From JAFDZV01 sp964455525 (GTDB taxonomy: Bacteria; Bacteroidota; Ignavibacteria; OLB7), in the NCBI GenBank assembly GCA_964455525.1, contig CAYVWR010000002.1:186001-250000 (forward strand): 64,000 nucleotides of DNA, written 5' to 3'. The notes beneath the pieces were generated by a model. It was not told the DNA's origin and made no database searches. It was given only the letters and a program-made list of their open reading frames with translations. A program made the position numbers and the translations under genes. Positions 8,596 through 18,179 of this stretch are shown here, one piece after another (the stretch's first letter is position 1; each line of letters opens with the position of its first letter).

Positions 8596-9834
8596 TTAGA
8601 ATTTGCTCAGATCGCGCCCGAACAGCCATGTTGTGATCCAGTTCAGAAGCACCAGAACCTTGTTCTTGAGCGAGACCAGGCGTGTAAGGTATGCCGAGCG
8701 CCAGAAGAAGTAGGTGATGATACCGCGCCACCGGACTTTTGCCTTTGGGATCTCCGCCAGCGCCTTGCTTTTTCCCACATAGGCAAGCATGCCAAGATTG
8801 TTGAACTCGAAGGGGGCGATACCTTTTCCGCGTGCCTCCCGGTTGAGCATCTTTGCAAGGTATTTTCCCTCCTGCATCGCAAGCTGGGCTGTCTGCGGAA
8901 GCTGGGCGCCGGCAACCGCCGCACAATCGCCGAGTGCGAATATCTCCGGGTGGTCCGGCACACGCAGATGGTCGTCGGTAAGTATCCGGCCGGGACGGTC
9001 GCGCTGGAATGGCAGCGTCTTGACAAACCCGGTTGGCCCGTTGCCGGTGGACCACACCACAAGCCCGGTTGGAATGATTTCGCCGCTGCTCAATGTGATA
9101 GAGCCATCCCCTACTTCCTTGACCGGTGTCCCAAGCCGGATGTCGATGTTCTGGCGGCGGAAATGCTCGGCGGTATAGTCGCGCAGATCCTCGTCGAACG
9201 AGTTCAGAATGGACTTGGCCGCCTCGATAAGGGTGATTCTGATATAAGGCTGTAGTTCCGGGTAGTTCCTATAGAGATCCTTGCCGAACAGATCGTGCAG
9301 TTCGGCTGCAAACTCGATGCCCGTTGGCCCCCCCCCGACTACCACGAAGTGCAGAAGCCGGTCGCGCTCGGCGGGGGCGATGCCGGGGATATCGGCGCGT
9401 TCCAGGCAATCCACCACCCGTTCGCGGATGGCGCGGGCGTCGGATATCTCCTTGAGAAAGAATGCATGCTCCTTTACCCCAGGGATGCCAAAGGTATTGT
9501 TCCATGCCCCTACGGCTATTATCAGTATATCGTACTGGAGCGTGAAACGGATCGATGGATCGACGCTCTGGCAGGTGATCTCACGTTTATCAGCGTGAAG
9601 CTCTATACAGGTTCCCTGCACAAACTCGTCGCCGTCACGGGTCTTTCTGATCGGCTCGATGATGCTTCGGAATTCTACGGTGCCAACAGTGGTGCTGGGG
9701 AGAAGGGGGGTGAAGAGAAAGTGGTTACGGGGGCTGACGACGGTGACGTCGTAGTAGCGGAGGTCAACCCGCTTCAGAAACATGATCGCTGCAAATCCTG
9801 AACCTAGCACGATGACACGCTTACGTTCTAGCAT
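8596..9834 (-). CDS. ndh: Type II NADH dehydrogenase (NDH-2)
   Basis: A 412-residue single-subunit FAD enzyme that passes electrons from NADH to the quinone pool without pumping protons. The FAD Rossmann motif is VIVLGSGFAAIMFLK (residues 7-21) and the NADH motif is VVVGGGPTGIEFAAEL (about 164-179). The segment FLFTPLLPSTTVGTVEFRSI is highly typical of NDH-2. A later FAD contact is FALGDCAAV, followed by LPQTAQLAMQEGKYLA, the quinone/FAD region. The C-terminal 40 residues (RLVSLKNKVLVLLNWITTWLFG) form the amphipathic membrane anchor. It is divergent from the membrane Fe-S oxidoreductase gene at 10243, which also feeds quinones. The assignment is firm. Confidence 0.93.
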   Translation of the reverse strand: MLERKRVIVLGSGFAAIMFLKRVDLRYYDVTVVSPRNHFLFTPLLPSTTVGTVEFRSIIEPIRKTRDGDEFVQGTCIELHADKREITCQSVDPSIRFTLQYDILIIAVGAWNNTFGIPGVKEHAFFLKEISDARAIRERVVDCLERADIPGIAPAERDRLLHFVVVGGGPTGIEFAAELHDLFGKDLYRNYPELQPYIRITLIEAAKSILNSFDEDLRDYTAEHFRRQNIDIRLGTPVKEVGDGSITLSSGEIIPTGLVVWSTGNGPTGFVKTLPFQRDRPGRILTDDHLRVPDHPEIFALGDCAAVAGAQLPQTAQLAMQEGKYLAKMLNREARGKGIAPFEFNNLGMLAYVGKSKALAEIPKAKVRWRGIITYFFWRSAYLTRLVSLKNKVLVLLNWITTWLFGRDLSKF

Positions 9835-10242
9835 ATCTGACGATCCGGTTGTTGGACATCTGCATATAGCATATGGATGCGATGCATCCGATACGCTTTG
9901 AACTTATCTATCGGACCCTACATACAATGTAAAAATGTGCCAGGGCTGCCCTGCGGTGCCCTTGCGTGGAGAGAACAGGCCATGTTCCTGATCGGCAACG
10001 GCCTCATTCCTCAGTATCTTTGTTATCTCTCTGCGGTTCTGTGCGCTTATGCAGGGGGGCTGGCGCTGCGATTCATCAATGCCCAACGAACATCTGCTTT
10101 TCCTCTTCGCTCACGAAAATGTAACTTGGCAGGTCCGTTCCACGGCTTTGGCATGGAACGGATCGCTGTACTGTTCCTCGTGGCATCGGGCTACGGTAGC
10201 CCCTGATGTGCAACTTCCGATTCTCTCTCTACATCCTTATAT
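9835..10242. other. 408-base divergent intergenic region
   Basis: This should hold the promoters of both the NADH dehydrogenase and the Fe-S oxidoreductase. No gene is convincing. An inverted repeat CCGTTCCA (10135-10142) / TGGAACGG (10154-10161) could be a regulator site or hairpin on the Fe-S oxidoreductase side. Confidence 0.4.
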
Positions 10243-12312
10243 ATGAAGTACATCATCTTCTGGATCATCTTTCTTGCCGCTTTTGGCGGGGTCGCCTGGA
10301 ACGTGCGGCGGCTTATCCGATATCTTCAGGTCGGCAAGCCGGAGAATCGTTTCGGCAACATCGGTGAGCGGATCAAGAACGTGATGGTGGTTGCCATCGG
10401 CCAGTCGAAGCTGATGCGCGAGCCGATCGCCGGGGCAATCCATGCGGCGATCTTCTGGGGCTTCCTGGTGCTTATGGCCGCTGTCGTGGAGTCGCTTGTC
10501 GAAGGCCTTATCCCCGGCGGCAACCTGAACTGGCTAGGCCCGGTCTATTCCGTGCTGACGATCTCGCAGGATATCTTCTGCGTGCTTATCCTTACGGGGG
10601 TCGTCTGGGCGTTCTGGCGACGCTATGTCACCAAGGTCAAACGTTTGCAGGGAGATCAGGCCGAGCGCCGCGATGCTACGCTGATCCTTGCTCTTATCGC
10701 CACGATCGTCTCATCGCTCCTGCTGATGAATGCCGCCCGCGAAGGGGCCGGTGATGAGTATAGCTGGGCCGTTCGCCCCGTTGGCATGATGCTGCATCCT
10801 CTGTTCGCTAACCCCGATGTTGCGCTGGTTGTCTTCGAGTCGATGTGGTGGCTGCATATCGTGACCATCCTCGGCTTTATGAACTATCTCCCCTATTCAA
10901 AGCACCTTCATGTGATGACCTCCGTGCCCAATGTCTATTTCGGGGCGTTGGAGACGGTAAACAGCCTCAGCAAGATTGATTTCGAGGAGGAGGGGGCGGA
11001 GAAGTTCGGCGTTACCGATATCGAGGACTTCACCTGGAAGCAGTTGCTCGATGGCATGACCTGCACCCATTGCGGGCGGTGTACCTCGGTCTGTCCGGCC
11101 AATACTACTGGCAAGATCCTCGATCCCAAGCAGATCATCATCCAGACCCATCATCGTACGATGGACAAGGCGCCATGGCTGGTTGGCGAGAAGCAGCCCG
11201 CCACGCTCGGTGAGGGAGCTGCCACCAATGAAGAGCTGGTGGAGAGCCAGAACCCCGCTGTTCTCGAAAAAAGCCTGATCGGGGACTACATTTCGGCTGA
11301 GGCCCTCTGGCAGTGCACTACCTGTATGGCCTGCGTACAGGAGTGTCCAGTGATGATCGAACATGTTCCGGCCATCGTCGATCTCCGCCGTTCGCTGGTG
11401 ATGATGCAGGCCGAGTTCCCGGCCGAAATCCAGCCTGCTTTCCAGAACCTGGAGAACAATTTCACCCCCTGGGCGTTCTCGGCATCCGAACGTGCCGACT
11501 GGCGTGAGGGGACCACTGTCCTGACTATGGAGGAGACCGCCGAGGAGGAGCGTGAGGATCTTGATGTGCTCTTCTGGGTTGGGTGCGCCGGTAGTTACGA
11601 TGATCGCTACAAGAAGGTCACAAAGTCCTTTGCCGAGCTTATGGACATTGCAGGGGTGAAGTTCCGCATCCTTGGAACCGAGGAGAAATGTACCGGCGAT
11701 CCTGCCCGGCGCCTGGGCAATGAGTACCTGGCGCAGATGCTGATACAGATGAATGTGGAGACCCTGAACTCCTATAACGTGCAGAAGATCGTGACGACCT
11801 GCCCGCACTGCTTCAATACGTTGAAGAATGAATACCCGGATTTTGGCGGAGAATACGAGGTAATCCATCATACCGCCTATATCGACTCGCTTGTGAAGGA
11901 TGGGCGTATCAAGACCATGACGCCCATACAACACAAGGTTACCTATCATGATAGCTGCTACCTGGGCCGTTATAACAACGTCTATGAGCCGCCGCGTGCC
12001 ATGCTGGAGAATATCCCCGGCCTGGAGGTTGTCGAGATGGAGCGGAACAAGAGCCGTGGCTTTTGCTGTGGCGCAGGTGGGGGCCAGATGTTCATGGAGG
12101 AGACCCAGGGAAAACGTGTGAACATCGAACGGACAGACGAGGCGCTTGCCACCGGCGCCGATGTTGTTGCCACTGCCTGCCCGTTCTGCATGACCATGAT
12201 GAACGATGGCGTGAAGTCGCAGGACCCCGATGGGCATGTCATCGTCAAGGATGTGGCCGAGATGATGCTGGAGGCGGTGAAGGGAACCAATGGCCGCGCC
12301 ATGGAAATCTGA
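10243..12312 (+). CDS. Membrane Fe-S oxidoreductase, EtfD/EMO-like (DUF3483, HdrD-type)
   Basis: A 689-residue inner-membrane iron-sulfur protein. The first 210 residues hold about five membrane segments of the NarI-like, heme-binding DUF3483 type. Two 4Fe-4S motifs follow: CTHCGRCTSVCP (about residues 274-285) and CTTCMACVQECP (about 358-369). The C-terminal half has two CCG domains (FWVGCAGSYDD; HDSCYLGRYN with RGFCCGAGGG; TACPFC), as in heterodisulfide reductase HdrD. In other bacteria this architecture is the electron-transferring-flavoprotein:menaquinone oxidoreductase (EMO, EtfD in mycobacteria), which collects electrons from acyl-CoA oxidation. No etfAB lie nearby, so the partner is inferred. 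No ribosome-binding site precedes the ATG. A generic D-lactate/glycolate-type oxidoreductase role is a weaker alternative. Confidence 0.85.
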   Translation: MKYIIFWIIFLAAFGGVAWNVRRLIRYLQVGKPENRFGNIGERIKNVMVVAIGQSKLMREPIAGAIHAAIFWGFLVLMAAVVESLVEGLIPGGNLNWLGPVYSVLTISQDIFCVLILTGVVWAFWRRYVTKVKRLQGDQAERRDATLILALIATIVSSLLLMNAAREGAGDEYSWAVRPVGMMLHPLFANPDVALVVFESMWWLHIVTILGFMNYLPYSKHLHVMTSVPNVYFGALETVNSLSKIDFEEEGAEKFGVTDIEDFTWKQLLDGMTCTHCGRCTSVCPANTTGKILDPKQIIIQTHHRTMDKAPWLVGEKQPATLGEGAATNEELVESQNPAVLEKSLIGDYISAEALWQCTTCMACVQECPVMIEHVPAIVDLRRSLVMMQAEFPAEIQPAFQNLENNFTPWAFSASERADWREGTTVLTMEETAEEEREDLDVLFWVGCAGSYDDRYKKVTKSFAELMDIAGVKFRILGTEEKCTGDPARRLGNEYLAQMLIQMNVETLNSYNVQKIVTTCPHCFNTLKNEYPDFGGEYEVIHHTAYIDSLVKDGRIKTMTPIQHKVTYHDSCYLGRYNNVYEPPRAMLENIPGLEVVEMERNKSRGFCCGAGGGQMFMEETQGKRVNIERTDEALATGADVVATACPFCMTMMNDGVKSQDPDGHVIVKDVAEMMLEAVKGTNGRAMEI

Positions 12313-13263
12313 TCGTTCGTTCCGCGCAGAGATACGTGCATGGCTGCAAGGCTCCGGGAGTGGGTGTCCGGGGCCTTTGCCGTTAATATGGTAAGAGGGA
12401 GGGGGGGAAGAGAGGGATAGAAGAGAGCGCAACGCAACCCCGGGCGCGCAACGGGCCGACCCGATCCGGCCTGTTGCTGTGCCGCTCTGCCCATCCAATG
12501 CATGTATGGTTGCATCGGCACGTAATGGTTGGTGCATCATATCCATATCATCCGATGCTCCCTCCGATCACATGGATCGACAGTTTCAGCCATCACCCTG
12601 CTTTGCCCTGATCCTCCTGGCTGGTCGCTCACACCCCACCGATCGTCCTGCCGGGGTTCTCTCGTGCATCTCCCTCTCGGCCCATCATCCGATGTCGTGG
12701 CTGGTAGTAGTCTACTGGTAGTATCAGGAGCTTGCACGGCGCATAGCAGAGGGACCGATGTGCTCGCATCTCCGCCGGTTTTGTTATGGAAACGAGGATA
12801 TCTCCGAGAGTATCGACAAGTTCCGGCTCGAAGGGAATCTCCGTATCTCTGCCAGCGAGCAGGTGGAACTCCTTCGGCACTTCCTTGCCGATGATCTCGG
12901 GCGCTCCGGCACGACAACCGCAACCAAAGGATACCACGCTGCTGGGGGAGACCCTGATCCATCGCTGAAGCGGCGTAACCGGCCCCGCCAGGCTTACAGC
13001 GGCCAGAGAACTTGGTTGGCTGGTCGGTTCCTGGAGCAGGACCATGCCCTCTATTGTTACGCTCTCAATAGGGAAGGAGGGGGGGCGGGAGGATTGGAGA
13101 GCACCAAGACATGCCGACCTCGTCCGTATGCTCCTCCGGGCGCTGGGCGCAATACCCGCTGATATCGTGCAAAGCCGTTATGGCGCTAACTCTTCGTGGC
13201 GCTGCGCCTTTATATCTGCATGGAGCCGCATCACATAGAGAAGAATTCTGGAGAATACCAGCT
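12313..13263. other. 951-base gap, no secure gene
   Basis: Several overlapping frames exist on both strands. The only one with some protein-like content is a minus-strand frame (12629-13045, 138 codons) whose middle reads PEIIGKEVPKEFHLLAGRD and PELVDTLGDILVSITKPAEM. Its N-terminal third is low-complexity, it has no Shine-Dalgarno site, and I recognise no family. It may be a decayed gene; I do not call it. Confidence 0.3.
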
Positions 13264-13611
13264 ATGAATACTGTAAATCGTGCCGTTGTGGTGGTGAAGC
13301 CAAAACAACCGCTTGTTGACTGGGCAAACAGCATTCAGGCGCCGGACGAACTGCCAGCCGACCTTGAGCATATGCGGGTCGATTGCAATACCTACCTGAT
13401 CGACGATATCGACTTCGATGAAGATGGTGAGGCCGCGATACGGTTCTTTCATCCGCTCTTCTTTCAGGAACAGCTTTATGGGTACTGCACCGAGGAGAGC
13501 CGATGGCCCGCCGATCGCGACTATCATACGTTCCGGGAATGGTTCGAGGTGGAGGTGCATAGCCTGGTGATTGATCTTGGGAGCGTCCCTCTTGCTGTCG
13601 AGGACCTCTAA
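13264..13611 (+). CDS. Conserved hypothetical protein (115 aa)
   Basis: A small acidic cytoplasmic protein beginning MNTVNRAVVVVKPKQPLVDW. This opening resembles a widespread group of uncharacterised bacterial proteins that start with a basic VVVKPKQPFLDW-like strand, but I know no function. The middle, TYLIDDIDFDEDGEAA, is acidic. The C-terminal half is aromatic (FFHPLFFQEQLYGYC, then DYHTFREWFEVEVHSLVIDL) and looks like a folded alpha/beta domain. No signal peptide, membrane segment or metal motif is visible. GGAG lies about 10 bases upstream of the ATG. The gene stands alone in gene-poor DNA. A real gene is likely from composition; its role is unknown. Confidence 0.7.
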   Translation: MNTVNRAVVVVKPKQPLVDWANSIQAPDELPADLEHMRVDCNTYLIDDIDFDEDGEAAIRFFHPLFFQEQLYGYCTEESRWPADRDYHTFREWFEVEVHSLVIDLGSVPLAVEDL

Positions 13612-14059
13612 AACGTGGTACGAACGTCAAACGCCGAGATCAATGCAGAATCGGTGATTCTTGAGTAGAGCGCGCCAGATTATATCCACAACCATCGACG
13701 GATCGTCTGGCCGGAGGCTTGGCGGAATCTTCTACGGTCGTTTCTGAGCTACATGGTGCAGAAGAGCCTCCAGGCCCAATCGAGAGATCGAGAGAAGGTG
13801 GATGGGGGGGGGAAGACTACGGCCGGCGTTTACCCTCGCCACTATCCCATTGCCTGGCTCATCCGCTCCCCAGGACTTTGCGGCGAAGCCTCTGCTTTCT
13901 CCATCACAGTAAGAATCTCCTCACTCCCGGCTTTCCCGCACGGACACTCCCGGCTAAGTTTTCCTCTATGCATGGAAAGGGACTGCCCGATGGATGCCAA
14001 CGTGTGTGGCCTTTTTCCGGCGATGCGTCCATACCCCTATGAACTAATCCCCATAGTCG
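13612..14059. other. 448-base gap
   Basis: I see no gene or clear structured element. It presumably contains the terminator of the preceding gene and the promoter of the BNR-repeat gene. Confidence 0.3.
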
Positions 14060-15340
14060 ATGCGTACCCTTTGTCTGCTCGCATTGCTGTCGCTTCTGGC
14101 AACATTCCCTGTATGCGCGCAATGGACCTATCTCGGCCCTGAATCCACCAATGACCATAGCGATTTTGCAATAGCCGGAGAGACCATTCTTCTCGGCATC
14201 AACAAGACCACCGCACCGGTCGATCTGTATGGCTCCAACGATGGAGGGCAGAGCTGGATAACAGCGTTTAATAGTGGCAGTGTACGCGCCATCACCCCGC
14301 TCGATACCGGATTTCTCCTTCAGATCGGTGGCCAGAGCACCTATCGTGGCGATGCCTCCGGTCGCGTCTGGACAACTGCCCCCAATCCCGGCTACAATGT
14401 CACCCGGTATTTCTACGATCGGGATAGCCGTATGCTCTACGCTGCCACCCAGCGCGGGGCGCTCATGGGGAGCACCAACCAGGGGGAAAGCTGGCAAAGC
14501 CTGGGCGTTCCTGCACAGGATCTTACGTTTGTGCATGCCAGAGGCAACATCATCCTGACCGGGTATCATGGCACCGGGTTCGCCGCATACCTCTCCAGCG
14601 ATATGGGGAAGACCTGGACCACCCTATCGACCAAGGTAACAGGAAGCCCCTCGGCCGGGTTTATTGCTGCCGATGGAAGCCTCTATCTGCACACGGGCAG
14701 CTACATCGCTCCGGGAAGCTCGGCGCTCTGGCGAAGCCGCGATGGCGGAGATAGCTGGGTGGAACTTACAAAGAGCGTTGCCGGGTTGAGTGGAACGCCC
14801 ATCCTTCTTCAGTCCTCGGTGTATGCCGATGGCCCCACGATCCTCTTCAGCGTCGGGCCGAAGTTCTATGTGAGCACCGATGATGGCGATACCTGGAGCG
14901 AGCGAAGCGAAGGCATCCTGGCAACCGGCACAAGCAGTGTTATCCAATGCGCGATTCATGGTGGGTATATCTATGTCCTGCACCGGGCATTTATCCAGCC
15001 GGCCGCAAGCTATGGCCTGTATCGCCGCCCGCTCGCAGAGCTGGGGATTGGGCCTGCATCGGTCTGGAAAAGCGATGAGGCGGCCGGGATACGCCTTGAT
15101 ATAACCCCAAATCCTGCGCGCGAGTCGGCCACGATCGGGCTGATACTTGAACGTTCGGCCGCCACACGTATCGCCGTCTATGATCCGCTCGGACGTGAGA
15201 TATCCGTTCTCTATGATGGAATGCTCGATGCTGGCAGCCACCATTTTCGCTGGCATGGCGTGGCTCCGGCCGGATGCTACCTCCTGGGAGCACGTATCGA
15301 TGGCCGTACCACGACACGCACGTTGTTACGGGTAGAGTAG
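14060..15340 (+). CDS. Secreted BNR/YCF48-like beta-propeller protein with T9SS sorting domain
   Basis: A 426-residue exported protein. A signal peptide (LCLLALLSLLATFPVCA) is followed by repeated Asp-box-type blades: GSNDGGQSWITAF, GSTNQGESWQSLG, SSDMGKTWTTLS, RSRDGGDSWVELT and STDDGDTWSERS. This SxDxGxTW pattern marks BNR/sialidase-like or YCF48-like propellers. The sialidase catalytic residues are not evident, so enzyme activity is not implied. The last 75 residues (DITPNPARESATIGL, YDPLGREISVLYDG, AGCYLLGARI) are a T9SS type A sorting domain. It is probably a surface or released protein of unknown ligand. It stands alone. The start lies right before the signal peptide. Confidence 0.85.
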   Translation: MRTLCLLALLSLLATFPVCAQWTYLGPESTNDHSDFAIAGETILLGINKTTAPVDLYGSNDGGQSWITAFNSGSVRAITPLDTGFLLQIGGQSTYRGDASGRVWTTAPNPGYNVTRYFYDRDSRMLYAATQRGALMGSTNQGESWQSLGVPAQDLTFVHARGNIILTGYHGTGFAAYLSSDMGKTWTTLSTKVTGSPSAGFIAADGSLYLHTGSYIAPGSSALWRSRDGGDSWVELTKSVAGLSGTPILLQSSVYADGPTILFSVGPKFYVSTDDGDTWSERSEGILATGTSSVIQCAIHGGYIYVLHRAFIQPAASYGLYRRPLAELGIGPASVWKSDEAAGIRLDITPNPARESATIGLILERSAATRIAVYDPLGREISVLYDGMLDAGSHHFRWHGVAPAGCYLLGARIDGRTTTRTLLRVE

Positions 15341-15556
15341 CCCTCCGGCAGCATCCATCCTTCTGCGCCCCATCCCGCAGGATACCCTGCCCGCGAACGT
15401 TTCAGGGTGTGTGGCTTGAATGCCATCCCCCGGCGATGGCCCCGATGCCAACACGTGCCGAGCAGCCAATGCCCTGTGCGCTCCTGTGGTGATGCATGGA
15501 GCGCCAGGTGTGCCAGAAAGGGCCGCTCGCCCCATGCACATCGGCGTCAGGTCCGT

Positions 15557-16465
15557 TTATGCTCCATCCTCGAACGCCCACGCTGGCAGTGGCTCCCGTG
15601 CCGTGCGCCATCGTTTCGGAATATCCTCCACTCCCGTATAGGCCGATACGATGCCGCCGACAATCGCACAGGATGTGCTCTGTGCATTGGGGCTGCACAT
15701 CGCCAGCCGGATCGCTGTTTCGTAGCTGCCGAGCGATTGTGCGGCGCACCAGAGCGCATATGGGACGCCAAGAGCTACCGGAAGAAGGGATGCGCTCCCA
15801 AGAACGGATGCCACGTCATCAGGGGCAATGTCCGCTCCAAGCTCACGCGCCCGGCGTATGCCGCTACGGACCTGGCCCTCGGGGATAGAGGGGAGCACAA
15901 GGTCGAGAAACTGGTCGGGACGTGGTGGTGTTCTGGCCGTTTGCATCCTGCACGCATGGGCCACTGCGATCCCTACGGCGATGGCCCCGGCAATCGACTC
16001 ATCATGCAGTGTCGTGATCTCGGCTGCCCGCACGCTCTGCTCTACCACGCTGTGCAGATCATCGGAATAATATGCTCCTACCGGGGCCACATATGTTGCC
16101 GCTTCATCGCCCTGCCCACCCTGGGTTTCAAGGAGGCCAGAGACAAGCACCTTCCAATCGCTGCCGGTGCTTACCCCTCTGAACAGATGATGCATGGCAG
16201 CACCATACCCTCTGGAATATTCATAATGAGCGGCAATGCTGTGCGCCAGCATGGTCTGGTCGATATGGCCGTGCCGCAGAAGAACCGCAACGACCGATGA
16301 TGCCATCATGGTGGCAGCCGTATAATGCCAGGCAGAAGCAACCTCCATCTGCTCGGCGGTGCCATTGCGACCCGGCATGCAGTGCCAGGCAAATGCGTCG
16401 CCAACCGAGAGGCCTTCCAGACTGGTCTGCGCTCTTGTACCAGGATCGTTCATCGGAATTTCCAT
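15557..16465 (-). CDS. ADP-ribosylglycohydrolase (DraG/ARH) homologue, probably catalytically dead
   Basis: A 302-residue all-helical protein with the layout of the DraG/ARH family, whose active members remove ADP-ribose from proteins using two Mg ions. The N-terminal motif GLSVGDAFAWH (about 19-28) matches the family GxxxGDAxG, and the VAPVGAYYSD segment and the helix after HDESIAGAIAVGIAVAHA are in place. The metal ligands are missing: the usual TDDT is TAAT (T49-T52), and the usual GGDTDT near the C-terminus is NAQSTSC (260-266). It therefore looks like a pseudoenzyme that may bind rather than hydrolyse ADP-ribose. The reading frame is intact, which argues against simple decay. No DraT-like or macro-domain partner lies nearby. 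Confidence 0.75.
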   Translation of the reverse strand: MEIPMNDPGTRAQTSLEGLSVGDAFAWHCMPGRNGTAEQMEVASAWHYTAATMMASSVVAVLLRHGHIDQTMLAHSIAAHYEYSRGYGAAMHHLFRGVSTGSDWKVLVSGLLETQGGQGDEAATYVAPVGAYYSDDLHSVVEQSVRAAEITTLHDESIAGAIAVGIAVAHACRMQTARTPPRPDQFLDLVLPSIPEGQVRSGIRRARELGADIAPDDVASVLGSASLLPVALGVPYALWCAAQSLGSYETAIRLAMCSPNAQSTSCAIVGGIVSAYTGVEDIPKRWRTAREPLPAWAFEDGA

Positions 16466-16793
16466 AGTGTATCATCAATAGTGGATCGGAAGAACTGGCA
16501 CGCATTCCCCCGGAGTTGTAGATTGCGATGTCCACGGGCAATCCTCCTCGATGAAGGGCCTCGGAAGATTCCCCGGCGGAGAGACAACACAGCCATTTCT
16601 GTCATTCCTCTACCAACCGTGCCTGTCTATACCATACGTGTGGTTCTCGCCGTTTGAAGCACGGCTGGAGTAGCGACTGCGGATTTCCTCGCTCCACGAT
16701 AGTATCATTGCGCTAAAAACCCCATGAAAGAGCCTTGATGGCCATAGATTCCCCGCTCGCATACGTTAATGTACCAACCACTTGGAGAGTAGT
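16466..16793. other. 328-base divergent intergenic region
   Basis: It separates the ARH homologue and the HsdR-N gene and should carry both promoters. GGAGAG sits 5 bases before the HsdR-N ATG. I see nothing else. Confidence 0.35.
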
Positions 16794-17915
16794 ATGTTGG
16801 ATGAGCTCAAAGCAAAACTCGTCAACCACGCCAAAACGTCGGTCATCCGAGCCGAACGTGCCGTTACCGAAGAAGCCACCCGTCAATATCTTGTCCTTCC
16901 GTTTTTTCAGTTGCTTGGCTACGATCCTCTCGACCCGGATGAGATCGTCCCCGAGTCCAATGCCTCTTTTTCGGATAAATTCAAAAATAAGGTCGATTAC
17001 GCCATTCTGAAGGATGGCAATGCGGTGATCGCCGTGGAGTGCAAAAAAGCCGGGGAAATTCGAGAGGCAAATCGGGGGGAGCTGAAAGGATATTTTAATG
17101 CCGTGCCAACAGTAAAGCTTGGCATCCTCACCGATGGGGTCGTCTATGAATTGTTTTCCGACACCAAATTGGAAAATATGATGGATGATGAGCCGTTCGC
17201 CCGGCTTGATCTCCGCGCTATTGCGGACGACCGTATCGATCCCACCGCGCTGGATGCCATCAGCCGCGTTACCAAGGAACAGTTCGATCCTGCCAATGTT
17301 GGGGCGGATGCACGACGAAAGCTCTTCCTTGCCCTGTACATCGATTCGCTCGATCAGCTTCTTGCCGAGCCGGGGGATGCCCTGGTGCGTACGCTGATGG
17401 ATATGGCGGAGGTGGAAGGGAATAGAACCGCACGTCTGATTCAGGAGAATCGGCCGTTGGTACGGGAGGCCGTCCAGATGTACATGGACCGGAAGATCCT
17501 GGAGCGGGTCGGCTTTGCCAGCCGCCAGGATCTTGTGCGGACAACGCCTGCGCCGGAAGCCGAGGTGAAGCCGGATGAGCCAAAGCCCAGTGATGCCGAG
17601 AGGCTTGGAATCGATACAACCGAACTGGAGCTGTTTACCTATGACTATGCCTGTAAACGCCTTTCATTTCTGGTACAAGAGGAGGCACTGTTTGAAAAGA
17701 TCAGCAATGTGAAGTGGGTGGACCATAAAACCGTTTTTGTTGTGTATTACAGGCAGGAACGGAAGGGACGGCTCTTCTACTTCCGGGAGGGGAAGGAGGC
17801 GAAGTATCGGCTAGAATTTGGCGATGATTGCCAGGTGGTGGAGACCAATAATCTTGCCGATATTGATGAACAGCTTCTTCAGGTGTTTACCCGGCGGGTA
17901 GGGGATCTTGGGTAG
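16794..17915 (+). CDS. Stand-alone HsdR N-terminal nuclease-domain protein
   Basis: A 373-residue protein carrying the endonuclease domain found at the start of type I restriction HsdR subunits. The PD-(D/E)xK core reads KVDYAI (D68) and AVECKKAG (E82, K84), preceded by the usual REYLVLPFFQLLGYD-like helix (here TRQYLVLPFFQLLGYDP). There is no helicase/translocase domain and no HsdM or HsdS nearby. The C-terminal third (after about residue 245) is a separate domain of unknown role (LELFTYDYACKRLSFLVQEE, then VYYRQERKGRLFYFREG). Stand-alone proteins of this kind are common and unexplained; they may be nucleases in DNA repair or defence. ATG 16794 follows GGAGAG with good spacing, better than TTG 16782. 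Confidence 0.82.
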   Translation: MLDELKAKLVNHAKTSVIRAERAVTEEATRQYLVLPFFQLLGYDPLDPDEIVPESNASFSDKFKNKVDYAILKDGNAVIAVECKKAGEIREANRGELKGYFNAVPTVKLGILTDGVVYELFSDTKLENMMDDEPFARLDLRAIADDRIDPTALDAISRVTKEQFDPANVGADARRKLFLALYIDSLDQLLAEPGDALVRTLMDMAEVEGNRTARLIQENRPLVREAVQMYMDRKILERVGFASRQDLVRTTPAPEAEVKPDEPKPSDAERLGIDTTELELFTYDYACKRLSFLVQEEALFEKISNVKWVDHKTVFVVYYRQERKGRLFYFREGKEAKYRLEFGDDCQVVETNNLADIDEQLLQVFTRRVGDLG

Positions 17916-17931
17916 AACGATGATAGAGAGG

Positions 17932-17959
17932 GCCGGGGGCGCGTTGCGGCGCCCCCGGC
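17932..17959 (+). terminator. Strong GC hairpin after the HsdR-N gene
   Basis: GCCGGGGGCGC (17932-17942) pairs perfectly with GCGCCCCCGGC (17949-17959) across a 6-base loop, 17 bases after the stop codon. No T run follows. Confidence 0.55.
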
Positions 17960-18179
17960 TGCTCCCTGCGTCGTGATACCGCAGAATTCCCCTCGGAGAA
18001 GGGTGGATGTGCCCGAAGGCTTGTGCGGGTCGAGAGAAGAGGGAGCAGACAGACCGTGAAATACGGATGTAGCGTCCTCTGCCAGCGGTTTCCGTTTATG
18101 CAGGATCGGCCTCCCTGCCGCTATGTTCCGGGGAGCCGGGGGAATCGGTGCCGCAGAAACATCGGTCCCGGCTCTAGCA

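Noticed and set aside
10897..12546. 549-codon minus-strand frame opposite the Fe-S oxidoreductase
   Set aside because: Composition is that of an antisense frame and the plus strand has conserved iron-sulfur motifs throughout.
12629..13045. Possible 138-residue minus-strand protein
   Set aside because: Only its middle looks protein-like, there is no ribosome site, and I recognise no family; kept as a note in the gap entry.
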